Positions 1-12,500 of a stretch of DNA of 64,000 nucleotides are shown one piece after another. Positions within the stretch are counted from its first letter, which is position 1. The number at the start of each line of letters is the position of its first letter. The stretch lies in the NCBI GenBank assembly GCA_963921825.1, contig OY997589.1:46200638-46264637 (forward strand), given 5' to 3'. The notes under the pieces were generated by a model. It saw only the letters and a list, made by a program, of their open reading frames with translations. It did not search any database and was not told the DNA's origin. The position numbers were made by a program, and so were the translations under genes. This stretch comes from Erodium maritimum. Its lineage: Eukaryota; Streptophyta; Magnoliopsida; Geraniales; Geraniaceae.

Positions 1-181
1 TACTATAGTATCTCTAGATGAGAGAAAAACTTGTTTGGAGTCCAAATTGTCTGAGATTGGGTTCCCACAGTAGTTGGGGTACTTTAATAGGAATATCTAT
101 TTGTATACACAACTAGAAGCCCATATGAGTCCTTTAATGGAAAAAAAAGATCAATTTTGTTAGTCCTATTGACTTCTTAAA
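1..181 (+). repeat. Monomer subtype A (exemplar)
   Basis: This 181-bp monomer begins at TACTATAG. Diagnostic stretches are GAGAAAAACTTGTTTGGAG, CCCACAGTAGTTGGGGTAC, ATATCTATTTGTATACAC, CTAGAAGCCC and TCCTTTAATGG. It shares with B and C the central box TACTTTAATAGG followed by CAACTAGA and GAGTCC. Its middle lacks the dyad found in B. Confidence 0.9.
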
Positions 182-361
182 TATTATAGTGTATCTCTAA
201 ATCAGAGGCTATTTTGTTTTAAGCACAAATGATCCCGAATTGAGTTTTTCCAAGGTTGGTGTGGTACTTTAATAGGCATATCAATGCCTATACACAACTA
301 GAGGCCCATAGGAGTCCCTTGAGGAACAAAAAGAACATTTTGTTACTCCTGGTTTCTTACA
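182..361 (+). repeat. Monomer subtype B (exemplar), with a perfect dyad
   Basis: This 180-bp monomer begins at TATTATAG. Diagnostic stretches are GAGGCTATTTTGTTTTAAGC, GAATTGAGTTTTTCCA, CATAGGAGTCCCTTGAGG and ACATTTTGTTACTCCTGG. Positions 272-291 read ATAGGCAT-ATCA-ATGCCTAT, a perfect 8-bp inverted repeat around a 4-base spacer, which subtypes A and C lack. Confidence 0.9.
272..291. other. B-monomer dyad, 8-bp arms with 4-base spacer
   Basis: ATAGGCAT and ATGCCTAT flank ATCA. The same dyad recurs once per trimer. Later arrays carry ATAGGCATA-TG-TATGCCTAT (for example 17059-17078), which lengthens the arms to 9 bp and shortens the spacer to 2. Single-arm mismatches also occur (GACTAT near 3534, TTTGCCTAT around 33430). 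It could form a cruciform or bind a dimeric protein. Function is inference. Confidence 0.75.
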
Positions 362-374
362 TATTACAATATGT
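359..374. other. B/C junction dyad, 7-bp arms
   Basis: ACATATT-AC-AATATGT is a perfect inverted repeat with a 2-base spacer, sitting exactly where subtype B meets C. It recurs in most trimers. Units reading TTCTTAAATATTACAATATG keep shorter arms. The downstream TCTAGA is itself palindromic. Confidence 0.75.
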
Positions 375-542
375 CTAGATGCAAGACTATATTGTTTCAA
401 TCACAAACGGTCTCGGATTTGGGATCACAAGGTTTGTGGGAGTACTTTAATAGGCATAACTATGTGTATAAAAAACTAGAGGCCCATATGAGTCCTTTGA
501 GGGACAAAAAGAGTAATTTGTTACTCCTATTTATTTCTTAAA
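362..542 (+). repeat. Monomer subtype C (exemplar)
   Basis: This 181-bp monomer begins at TATTACAA. Diagnostic stretches are AAGACTATATTGTTTCAATC, CACAAACGGTCTCGGATTTG, AAGGTTTGTGGGAGTAC, CTATGTGTATAAA and CCTTTGAGGGACAAAAAG. Elsewhere in the window C differs mainly at GGGATCACAAGG versus GGGTTCCCAAGG. Confidence 0.9.
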
Positions 543-1083
543 TACTATAGCATCTCTAGATGAGAGAAAAACTTGTTTGGAGTCCAAATTGTCTGAGATT
601 GGGTTCCCACAGTAGTTGGGGTACTTTAATAGGAGTATCTATTTGTATACACAACTAGAAGCCCATATGAGTCCTTTAATGGAAAAAAAAGATCAATTTT
701 GTTAGTCCTATTGACTTTTTAAATATTATAGTGTATCTCTAAATCAGAGGCTATTTTGTTTTAAGCACAAATGATCCCGAATTGAGTTTTTCCAAGGTTG
801 GTGTGGTACTTTAATAGGCATATCAATGCCTATACACAACTAGAGGCCTATAGGAGTCCCTTGAGGAACAAAAAGAACATTTTGTTACTCCTGGTTTCTT
901 ACATATTACAATATGTCTAGATGCAAGACTATATTGTTTCAATCACAAACGGTCTCGGATTTGGGATCACAAGGTTTGTGGGAGTACTTTAATAGGCATA
1001 ACTATGTGTATAAAAAACTAGAGGCCCATATGAGTCCTTTGAGGGACAAAAAGAGTAATTTGTTACTCCTATTTATTTCTTAA

Positions 1084-1095
1084 ATACTATAGTAT
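1084..1095. other. C/A junction perfect 12-bp palindrome
   Basis: ATACTATAGTAT is its own reverse complement and sits at the C-to-A junction of most trimers, followed by a TCTAGA hexamer. The matching A/B junction (ATATTATAGTGTAT) is not a clean palindrome, so two of three junctions carry strong dyads. Confidence 0.75.
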
Positions 1096-1991
1096 CTCTA
1101 GATGAGAGAAAAACTTGTTTGGAGTCCAAATTGTCTGAGATTGGGTTCCCACAGTAGTTGGGGTACTTTAATAGGAATATCTATTTGTCTACACAACTAG
1201 AAGCCCATATGAGTCCTTTAATGGAAAAAAAGATCAATTTTGTTAGTCCTATTGACTTCTTAAATATTATAGTGTATCTCTAAATCAGAGGCTATTTTGT
1301 TTTAAGCACAAATGATCCCGAATTGAGTTTTTCCAAGGTTGGTGTGGTACTTTAATAGGCATATCAATGCCTATACACAACTAGAGGCCCATAGGAGTCC
1401 CTTGAGGAACAAAAAGAACATTTTGTTACTCCTGGTTTCTTAAATATTACAATATGTCTAGATGCAAGACTATATTGTTTCAATCACAAACGGTCTCGGA
1501 TTTGGGATCACAAGGTTTGTGGGAGTACTTTAATAGGCATAACTATGTGTATAAAAAAGTAGAGGCCCATATGAGTCCTTTGAGGGACAAAAAGAGTAAT
1601 TTGTTACTCCTATTTATTTCTTAAATACTATAGTATCTCTAGATGAGAGAAAAACTTGTTTGGAGTCCAAATTGTCTGAGATTGGGTTCCCACAGTAGTT
1701 GGGGTACTTTAATAGGAATATCTATTTGTCTACACAACTAGAAGCCCATATGAGTCCTTTAATGGAAAAAAAGATCAATTTTGTTAGTCCTATTGACTTC
1801 TTAAATATTATAGTGTATCTCTAAATCAGAGGCTATTTTGTTTTAAGCACAAATGATCCCGAATTGAGTTTTTCCAAGGTTGGTGTGGTACTTTAATAGG
1901 CATATCAATGCCTATACACAACTAGAGGCCCATAGGAGTCCCTTGAGGAACAAAAAGAACATTTTGTTACTCCTGGTTTCTTACATATTAC

Positions 1992-4900
1992 AATATGTCT
2001 AGATGCAAGACTATATTGTTTCAATCACAAACGGTCTCGGATTTGGGATCACAAGGTTTGTGGGAGTACTTTAATAGGCATAACTATGTGTATAAAAAAC
2101 TAGAGGCCCATATGAGTCCTTTGAGGGACAAAAAGAGTAATTTGTTACTCCTATTTATTTCTTAAATACTATAGTATCTCTAGATGAGAGAAAAACTTGT
2201 TTGGAGTCCAAATTGTCTGAGATTGGGTTCCCACAGTAGTTGGGGTACTTTAATAGGAATATCTATTTGTATACACAACTAGAAGCCCATATGAGTCCTT
2301 TAATGGAAAAAAAGATCAATTTTGTTAGTCCTATTGACTTCTTAAATATTATAGTGTATCTCTAAATCAGAGGCTATTTTGTTTTAAGCACAAATGATCC
2401 CGAATTGAGTTTTTCCAAGGTTGGTGTGGTACTTTAATAGGCATATCAATGCCTATACACAACTAGAGGCCCATAGGAGTCCCTTGAGGAACAAAAAGAA
2501 CATTTTGTTACTCCTGGTTTCTTACATATTACAATATGTCTAGATGCAAGACTATATTGTTTTAATCACAAACGGTCTCGGATTTGGGATCACAAGGTTT
2601 GTGGGAGTACTTTAATAGGCATAACTATGTGTATAAAAAACTAGAGGCCCATATGAGTCCTTTGAGGGACAAAAAGAGTAATTTGTTACTCCTATTTATT
2701 TCTTAAATACTATAGTATCTCTAGATGAGAGAAAAACTTGTTTGGAGTCCAAATTGTCTGAGATTGGGTTCCCACAGTAGTTGGGGTACTTTAATAGGAA
2801 TATCTATTTGTATACACAACTAGAAGCCCATATGAGTCCTTTAATGGAAAAAAAAGATCAATTTTGTTAGTCCTATTGACTTTTTAAATATTATAGTGTA
2901 TCTCTAAATCAGAGGCTATTTTGTTTTAAGCACAAATGATCCCGAATTCAGTTTTTCCAAGGTTGGTGTGGTACTTTAATAGGCATATCAATGCCTATAC
3001 ACAACTAGAGGCCTATAGGAGTCCCTTGAGGAACAAAAAGAACATTTTGTTACTCCTGGTTTCTTACATATTACAATATGTCTAGATGCAAGACTATATT
3101 GTTTCAATCACAAACGGTCTCGGATTTGGGATCACAAGGTTTGTGGGAGTACTTTAATAGGCATAACTATGTGTATAAAAAACTAGAGGCCCATATGAGT
3201 CCTTTGAGGGACAAAAAGAGTAATTTGTTACTCCTATTTATTTCTTAAATACTATAGTATGTCTAGATGAGAGAAAGACTTGTTTTGAGTCCAAATTGTC
3301 TAGGATTGGGTTCCGACATTAGTTGGGGTACTTTAATAGGAATATCTATTTGTATACACAACTAGAAGCCCATATGAGTCCTTTAATGGACAAAAAGATC
3401 AATTTGTTAGTCCTATTGACTTCTTAAATATTATAGTGTATCTCTAGATCAGAGGCTATTTTGTTTTAAGCACAAATGGTCCCGATTTGAGTTTTTCCAC
3501 GGTTGGTGGGGTACTTTAATAGGCATATCAATGACTATACACAACTAGAGGCCCATAGGAGTCCCTTGAGGAACAAAAAGAACATTTTGTTACTCCTGGT
3601 TTCTTACATATTACAATATGTCTAGATGCAAGACTATATTGTTTCAATCACAAACGGTCTCGGATTTGGGATCACAAGGTTTGTGGGAGTACTTTAATAG
3701 GCATAACTATGTGTATAAAAAACTAGAGGCCCATATGAGTCCTTTGAGGGACAAAAAGAGTAATTTGTTACTCCTATTTATTTCTTAAATACTATAGTAT
3801 CTCTAGATGAGAGAAAAACTTGTTTGGAGTCCAAATTGTCTGAGATTGGGTTCCCACAGTAGTTGGGGTACTTTAATAGGAATATCTATTTGTATACACA
3901 ACTAGAAGCCCATATGAGTCCTTTAATGGAAAAAAAAGATCAATTTTGTTAGTCCTATTGACTTCTTAAATATTATAGTGTATCTCTAAATCAGAGGCTA
4001 TTTTGTTTTAAGCACAAATGATCCCGAATTGAGTTTTTCCAAGGTTGGTGTGGTACTTTAATAGGCATATCAATGCCTATACACAACTAGAGGCCCATAG
4101 GAGTCCCTTGAGGAACAAAAAGAACATTTTGTTACTCCTGGTTTCTTACATATTTCAATATATGTCTAGATGAAAGACTATATTGTTTCAATCACAAACG
4201 GACTCGGATTTGGGTTCCCAAGGTTTGCGGGAGTACTTTAATAGGCATATATCTATGTATAAAAACAACTAGAGGCACATATGAGTCCTTTGAGGTTCAA
4301 AAAGAACAATTTGTTACTCTTATTTGTTTCTTAAATACTATAGTATGTCTAGATGAGAGAAAGACTTGTTTTGAGTCCAAATTGTCTAGGATTGGGTTCC
4401 GACTTTAGTTGGGGTACTTTAATAGGAACATCTATTTGTATACACAACTAGAAGCCCATATGAGTCCTTTAATGGACAAAAAGATTAATTTGTTAGTCCT
4501 ATTGACTTCTTAAATATTATAGTGTATCTCTAGATGAGAGGCTATTTTGTTTTAAGCACAAATGGTCCCGAATTGAGTTTTTCCACGATTGGTGGGGTAC
4601 TTTAATAGGCATATCAATGCCTATACACAACTAGAGGCCCATAGGAGTCCCTTGAGGAACAAAAAGAACATTTTGTTACTCCTGGTTTCTTACATATTAC
4701 AATATGTCTAGATGAAAGACTATATTGTTTCTATCACAAACGGAATCGGATTTTGGTTCCCAAGGTTTGTGGGAGTACTTTAATAGGCATAACTATGTGT
4801 ATAAAAAACTAGAGGCCCATATGAGTCCTTTGAGGGACAAAAAGAGTAATTTGTTACTCCTATTTATTTCTTAAATACTATAGTATCTCTAGATGAGAGA

Positions 4901-7900
4901 AAAACTTGTTTGGAGTCCAAATTGTCTGAGATTGGGTTCCCACAGTAGTTGGGGTACTTTAATAGGAATATCTATTTGTATACACAACTAGAAGCCCATA
5001 TGAGTCCTTTAATGGAAAAAAAAGATCAATTTTGTTAGTCCTATTGACTTCTTAAATATTATAGTGTATCTCTAAATCAGAGGCTATTTTGTTTTAAGCA
5101 CAAATGATCCCGAATTGAGTTTTTCCAAGGTTGGTGTGGTACTTTAATAGGCATATCAATGCCTATACACAACTAGAGGCCCATAGGAGTCCCTTGAGGA
5201 ACAAAAAGAACATTTTGTTACTCCTGGTTTCTTAAATATTACAATATGTCTAGATGCAAGACTATATTGTTTCAATCACAAACGGTCTCGGATTTGGGAT
5301 CACAAGGTTTGTGGGAGTACTTTAATAGGCATAACTATGTGTATAAAAAAGTAGAGGCCCATATGAGTCCTTTGAGGGACAAAAAGAGTAATTTGTTACT
5401 CCTATTTATTTCTTAAATACTATAGTATCTCTAGATGAGAGAAAAACTTGTTTGGAGTCCAAATTGTCTGAGATTGGGTTCCCACAGTAGTTGGGGTACT
5501 TTAATAGGAATATCTATTTGTATACACAACTAGAAGCCCATATGAGTCCTTTAATGGAAAAAAAAGATCAATTTTGTTAGTCCTATTGACTTCTTAAATA
5601 TTATAGTGTATCTCTAAATCAGAGGCTATTTTGTTTTAAGCACAAATGATCCCGAATTGAGTTTTTCCAAGGTTGGTGTGGTACTTTAATAGGCATATCA
5701 ATGCCTATACACAACTAGAGGCCCATAGGAGTCCCTTGAGGAACAAAAAGAACATTTTGTTACTCCTGGTTTCTTAAATATTACAATATGTCTAGATGCA
5801 AGACTATATTGTTTCAATCACAAACGGTCTCGGATTTGGGATCACAAGGTTTGTGGGAGTACTTTAATAGGCATAACTATGTGTATAAAAAAGTAGAGGC
5901 CCATATGAGTCCTTTGAGGGACAAAAAGAGTAATTTGTTACTCCTATTTATTTCTTAAATACTATAGTATCTCTAGATGAGAGAAAAACTTGTTTGGAGT
6001 CCAAATTGTCTGAGATTGGGTTCCCACAGTAGTTGGGGTACTTTAATAGGAATATCTATTTGTATACACAACTAGAAGCCCATATGAGTCCTTTAATGGA
6101 AAAAAAAGATCAATTTTGTTAGTCCTATTGACTTCTTAAATATTATAGTGTATCTCTAAATCAGAGGCTATTTTGTTTTAAGCACAAATGATCCCGAATT
6201 GAGTTTTTCCAAGGTTGGTGTGGTACTTTAATAGGCATATCAATGCCTATACACAACTAGAGGCCCATAGGAGTCCCTTGAGGAACAAAAAGAACATTTT
6301 GTTACTCCTGGTTTCTTAAATATTACAATATGTCTAGATGCAAGACTATATTGTTTCAATCACAAACGGTCTCGGATTTGGGATCACAAGGTTTGTGGGA
6401 GTACTTTAATAGGCATAACTATGTGTATAAAAAAGTAGAGGCCCATATGAGTCCTTTGAGGGACAAAAAGAGTAATTTGTTACTCCTATTTATTTCTTAA
6501 ATACTATAGTATCTCTAGATGAGAGAAAAACTTGTTTGGAGTCCAAATTGTCTGAGATTGGGTTCCCACAGTAGTTGGGGTACTTTAATAGGAATATCTA
6601 TTTGTATACACAACTAGAAGCCCATATGAGTCCTTTAATGGAAAAAAAAGATCAATTTTGTTAGTCCTATTGACTTCTTAAATATTATAGTGTATCTCTA
6701 AATCAGAGGCTATTTTGTTTTAAGCACAAATGATCCCGAATTGAGTTTTTCCAAGGTTGGTGTGGTACTTTAATAGGCATATCAATGCCTATACACAACT
6801 AGAGGCCCATAGGAGTCCCTTGAGGAACAAAAAGAACATTTTGTTACTCCTGGTTTCTTAAATATTACAATATGTCTAGATGCAAGACTATATTGTTTCA
6901 ATCACAAACGGTCTCGGATTTGGGATCACAAGGTTTGTGGGAGTACTTTAATAGGCATAACTATGTGTATAAAAAACTAGAGGCCCATATGAGTCCTTTG
7001 AGGGACAAAAAGAACAATTTGTGACTCCTATTTATTTCTTAAATACTACAGTATCTCTAGATGAGAGAAAAACTTGTTTTGAGTCCAAATTGTCTAGGAT
7101 TGGGTTCCCACAGTAGTTGGGGTACTTTAATAGGAATATCTATTTGTATACACAACTAGAAGCCCATATGAGTCCTTTAATGGACAAAAAGATCAATTTG
7201 TTAGTCCTATTGCCTTCTTAAATATTATAGTGTATCTCTAGATGAGAGGCTATTTTGTTTTAAGCACAAATGGTCCCGAATTGAGTTTTTCCACGGTTGG
7301 TGGGGTACTTTAATAGGCATATCAATGCCTATACACAACTAGAGGCCCATAGGAGTCCCTTGAGGAACAAAAAGAACATTTTGTTACTCCTGGTTTCTTA
7401 AATATTACAATATGTCTAGATGCAAGACTATATTGTTTCAATCACAAACGGTCTCGGATTTGGGATCACAAGGTTTGTGGGAGTACTTTAATAGGCATAA
7501 CTATGTGTATAAAAAACTAGAGGCCTATATGAGTCCTTTGAGGGACAAAAAGAACAATTTGTTACTCCTATTTATTTCTTAAATACTACAGTATCTCTAG
7601 ATGAGAGAAAAACTTGTTTTGAGTCCAAATTGTCTAGGATTGGGTTCCCACATTAGTTGGGGTACTTTAATAGGAATATCTATTTGTATACACAACTAGA
7701 AGCCCATATGAGTCCTTTAATGGACAAAAAGATCAATTTGTTAGTCCTATTGACTTCTTAAATATTATAGTGTATCTCTAGATGAGAGGCTATTTTGTTT
7801 TAAGCACAAATGGTCCCGATTTGAGTTTTTCCACGGTTGGTGGGGTACTTTAATAGGCATATCAATGACTATACACAACTAGAGGCCCATAGGAGTCCCT

Positions 7901-9062
7901 TGAGGAACAAAAAGAACATTTTGTTACTCCTGGTTTCTTACATATTACAATATGTCTAGATGCAAGACTATATTGTTTCAATCACAAACGGTCTCGGATT
8001 TGGGATCACAAGGTTTGTGGGAGTACTTTAATAGGCATAACTATGTGTATAAAAAACTAGAGGCCCATATGAGTCCTTTGAGGGACATAAAGAGTAATTT
8101 GTTACTCCTATTTATTTCTTAAATACTATAGTATCTCTAGATGAGAGAAAAACTTGTTTGGAGTCCAAATTGTCTGAGATTGGGTTCCCACAGTAGTTGG
8201 GGTACTTTAATAGGAATATCTATTTGTATACACAACTAGAAGCCCATATGAGTCCTTTAATGGAAAAAAAAGATCAATTTTGTTAGTCCTATTGACTTCT
8301 TAAATATTATAGTGTATCTCTAAATCAGAGGCTATTTTGTTTTAAGCACAAATGATCCCGAATTGAGTTTTTCCAAGGTTGGTGTGGTACTTTAATAGGC
8401 ATATCAATGCCTATACACAACTAGAGGCCCATAGGAGTCCCTTGAGGAACAAAAAGAACATTTTGTTACTCCTGGTTTCTTACATATTTCAATATGTCTA
8501 GATGAAAGACTATATTGTTTCAATCACAAACGGACTCGGATTTGGGTTCCCAAGGTTTGCGGGAGTACTTTAATAGGCATATATCTATGTATAAAAACAA
8601 CTAGAGGCACATATGAGTCCTTTGAGGTTCAAAAAGAACAATTTGTTACTCTTATTTGTTTCTTAAATACTATAGTATGTCTAGATGAGAGAAAGACTTG
8701 TTTGGAGTCCAAGTTGTCTCGGATTGGGTTCCGACATTAGTTGGGGTACTTTAATAGGAACATTTATTTGTATACACAACTAGAAGCCCATATGAGTCCT
8801 TTAATGGACAAAAAGAACAATTTGTTACTGCTATTGACTTCTTAAATATTATAGTGTATGTTTAGATGAGAGGCTATTTTGTTTTAAGCCCAAATGGTCT
8901 CGAATTGAGTTTTTCCACGGATGGTGGGGTACTTTAATAGGCATATGTATGCGCATACACAACTAGAGGCCAATAGGAGTCCCTTGAGGAACAAAAAGAA
9001 CATTTTGTTACTCCTGGTTTCTTACATATTACAATATGTCTAGATGAAAGACTATATTGTTT
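1992..9062 (+). repeat. Segmental duplication within trimer array, copy 1
   Basis: Private variants recur at fixed offsets in 9575-15560. TTCCGACTTT is at about 4401 and 12528 (offset 8127). GGGACATAAA is at 8082 and 14581 (offset 6499). GCATATGTATGCGCATAC is at 8941 and 15440 (offset 6499). GACTTTTTAA is at 2878 and 10461 (offset 7583). Each offset is a multiple of about 541.6, so whole trimers were gained or lost after the copy arose. The copies part at 9063/15561, where TTTCAATC faces TTTCTATC. Confidence 0.8.
5226..6851 (+). repeat. Local three-trimer expansion inside copy 1
   Basis: Three near-identical trimers end in the variant AAAAAAGTAGAGGCCC at about 5346, 5887 and 6428. The second large copy lacks this block: the offset between copies falls from 8125 at 5226 to 6499 at 6852, a loss of 1626 bp or three trimers. 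The same GTAGAGG variant also occurs singly near 1557. Confidence 0.8.
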
Positions 9063-9574
9063 CAATCACAAACGGACTCGGATTTGGGTTCCCAAGGTTT
9101 GCGGGAGTACTTTAATAGGCATATATCTATGTATAAAAACAACTAGAGGCACATATGAGTCCTTTGAGGTTCAAAAAGAACAATTTGTTACTCTTATTTG
9201 TTTCTTAAATACTATAGTATGTCTAGATGAGAGAAAGACTTGTTTTGAGTCCAAATTGTCTAGGATTGGGTTCCGACATTAGTTGGGGTACTTTAATAGG
9301 AATATCTATTTGTATACACAACTAGAAGCCCATATGAGTCCTTTAATGGACAAAAAGATCAATTTGTTAGTCCTATTGACTTCTTAAATATTATAGTGTA
9401 TCTCTAGATGAGAGGCTATTTTGTTTTAAGCACAAATGGTCCCGATTTGAGTTTTTCCACGGTTGGTGGGGTACTTTAATAATCATATCAATGCCTATAC
9501 ACAACTAGAGGCCCATAGGAGTCCCTTGAGGAACAAAAAGAACATTTTGTTACTCCTGGTTTCTTAAATATTAC

Positions 9575-12500
9575 AATATGTCTAGATGCAAGACTATATT
9601 GTTTCAATCACAAACGGTCTCGGATTTGGGATCACAAGGTTTGTGGGAGTACTTTAATAGGCATAACTATGTGTATAAAAAACTAGAGGCCCATATGAGT
9701 CCTTTGAGGGACAAAAAGAGTAATTTGTTACTCCTATTTATTTCTTAAATACTATAGTATCTCTAGATGAGAGAAAAACTTGTTTGGAGTCCAAATTGTC
9801 TGAGATTGGGTTCCCACAGTAGTTGGGGTACTTTAATAGGAATATCTATTTGTATACACAACTAGAAGCCCATATGAGTCCTTTAATGGAAAAAAAGATC
9901 AATTTTGTTAGTCCTATTGACTTCTTAAATATTATAGTGTATCTCTAAATCAGAGGCTATTTTGTTTTAAGCACAAATGATCCCGAATTGAGTTTTTCCA
10001 AGGTTGGTGTGGTACTTTAATAGGCATATCAATGCCTATACACAACTAGAGGCCCATAGGAGTCCCTTGAGGAACAAAAAGAACATTTTGTTACTCCTGG
10101 TTTCTTACATATTACAATATGTCTAGATGTAAGACTATATTGTTTCAATCACAAACGGTCTCGGATTTGGGATCACAAGGTTTGTGGGAGTACTTTAATA
10201 GGCATAACTATGTGTATAAAAAACTAGAGGCCCATATGAGTCCTTTGAGGGACAAAAAGAGTAATTTGTTACTCCTATTTATTTCTTAAATACTATAGTA
10301 TCTCTAGATGAGAGAAAAACTTGTTTGGAGTCCAAATTGTCTGAGATTGGGTTCCCACAGTAGTTGGGGTACTTTAATAGGAATATCTATTTGTATACAC
10401 AACTAGAAGCCCATATGAGTCCTTTAATGGAAAAAAAAGATCAATTTTGTTAGTCCTATTGACTTTTTAAATATTATAGTGTATCTCTAAATCAGAGGCT
10501 ATTTTGTTTTAAGCACAAATGATCCCGAATTGAGTTTTTCCAAGGTTGGTGTGGTACTTTAATAGGCATATCAATGCCTATACACAACTAGAGGCCTATA
10601 GGAGTCCCTTGAGGAACAAAAAGAACATTTTGTTACTCCTGGTTTCTTACATATTACAATATGTCTAGATGCAAGACTATATTGTTTCAATCACAAACGG
10701 TCTCGGATTTGGGATCACAAGGTTTGTGGGAGTACTTTAATAGGCATAACTATGTGTATAAAAAACTAGAGGCCCATATGAGTCCTTTGAGGGACAAAAA
10801 GAGTAATTTGTTACTCCTATTTATTTCTTAAATACTATAGTATCTCTAGATGAGAGAAAAACTTGTTTGGAGTCCAAATTGTCTGCGATTGGGTTCCCAC
10901 AGTAGTTGGGGTACTTTAATAGGAATATCTATTTGTATACACAACTAGAAGCCCATATGAGTCCTTTAATGGAAAAAAAAGATCAATTTTGTTAGTCCTA
11001 TTGACTTCTTAAATATTATAGTGTATCTCTAAATCAGAGGCTATTTTGTTTTAAGCACAAATGATCCCGAATTGAGTTTTTCCAAGGTTGGTGTGGTACT
11101 TTAATAGGCATATCAATGCCTATACACAACTAGAGGCCCATAGGAGTCCCTTGAGGAACAAAAAGAACATTTTGTTACTCCTGGTTTCTTACATATTTCA
11201 ATATGTCTAGATGAAAGACTATATTGTTTCAATCACAAACGGACTCGGATTTGGGTTCCCAAGGTTTGCGGGAGTACTTTAATAGGCATATATCTATGTA
11301 TAAAAACAACTAGAGGCACATATGAGTCCTTTGAGGTTCAAAAAGAACAATTTGTTACTCTTATTTGTTTCTTAAATACTATAGTATGTCTAGATGAGAG
11401 AAAGACTTGTTTTGAGTCCAAATTGTCTAGGATTGGGTTCCGACATTAGTTGGGGTACTTTAATAGGAATATCTATTTGTATACACAACTAGAAGCCCAT
11501 ATGAGTCCTTTAATGGACAAAAAGATCAATTTGTTAGTCCTATTGACTTCTTAAATATTATAGTGTATCTCTAGATGAGAGGCTATTTTGTTTTAAGCAC
11601 AAATGGTCCCGATTTGAGTTTTTCCACGGTTGGTGGGGTACTTTAATAGGCATATCAATGACTATACACAACTAGAGGCCCATAGGAGTCCCTTGAGGAA
11701 CAAAAAGAACATTTTGTTACTCCTGGTTTCTTACATATTACAATATGTCTAGATGCAAGACTATATTGTTTCAATCACAAACGGTCTCGGATTTGGGATC
11801 ACAAGGTTTGTGGGAGTACTTTAATAGGCATAACTATGTGTATAAAAAACTAGAGGCCCATATGAGTCCTTTGAGGGACAAAAAGAGTAATTTGTTACTC
11901 CTATTTATTTCTTAAATACTATAGTATCTCTAGATGAGAGAAAAACTTGTTTGGAGTCCAAATTGTCTGAGATTGGGTTCCCACAGTAGTTGGGGTACTT
12001 TAATAGGAATATCTATTTGTATACACAACTAGAAGCCCATATGAGTCCTTTAATGGAAAAAAAAGATCAATTTTGTTAGTCCTATTGACTTCTTAAATAT
12101 TATAGTGTATCTCTAAATCAGAGGCTATTTTGTTTTAAGCACAAATGATCCCGAATTGAGTTTTTCCAAGGTTGGTGTGGTACTTTAATAGGCATATCAA
12201 TGCCTATACACAACTAGAGGCCCATAGGAGTCCCTTGAGGAACAAAAAGAACATTTTGTTACTCCTGGTTTCTTACATATTTCAATATATGTCTAGATGA
12301 AAGACTATATTGTTTCAATCACAAACGGACTCGGATTTGGGTTCCCAAGGTTTGCGGGAGTACTTTAATAGGCATATATCTATGTATAAAAACAACTAGA
12401 GGCACATATGAGTCCTTTGAGGTTCAAAAAGAACAATTTGTTACTCTTATTTGTTTCTTAAATACTATAGTATGTCTAGATGAGAGAAAGACTTGTTTTG

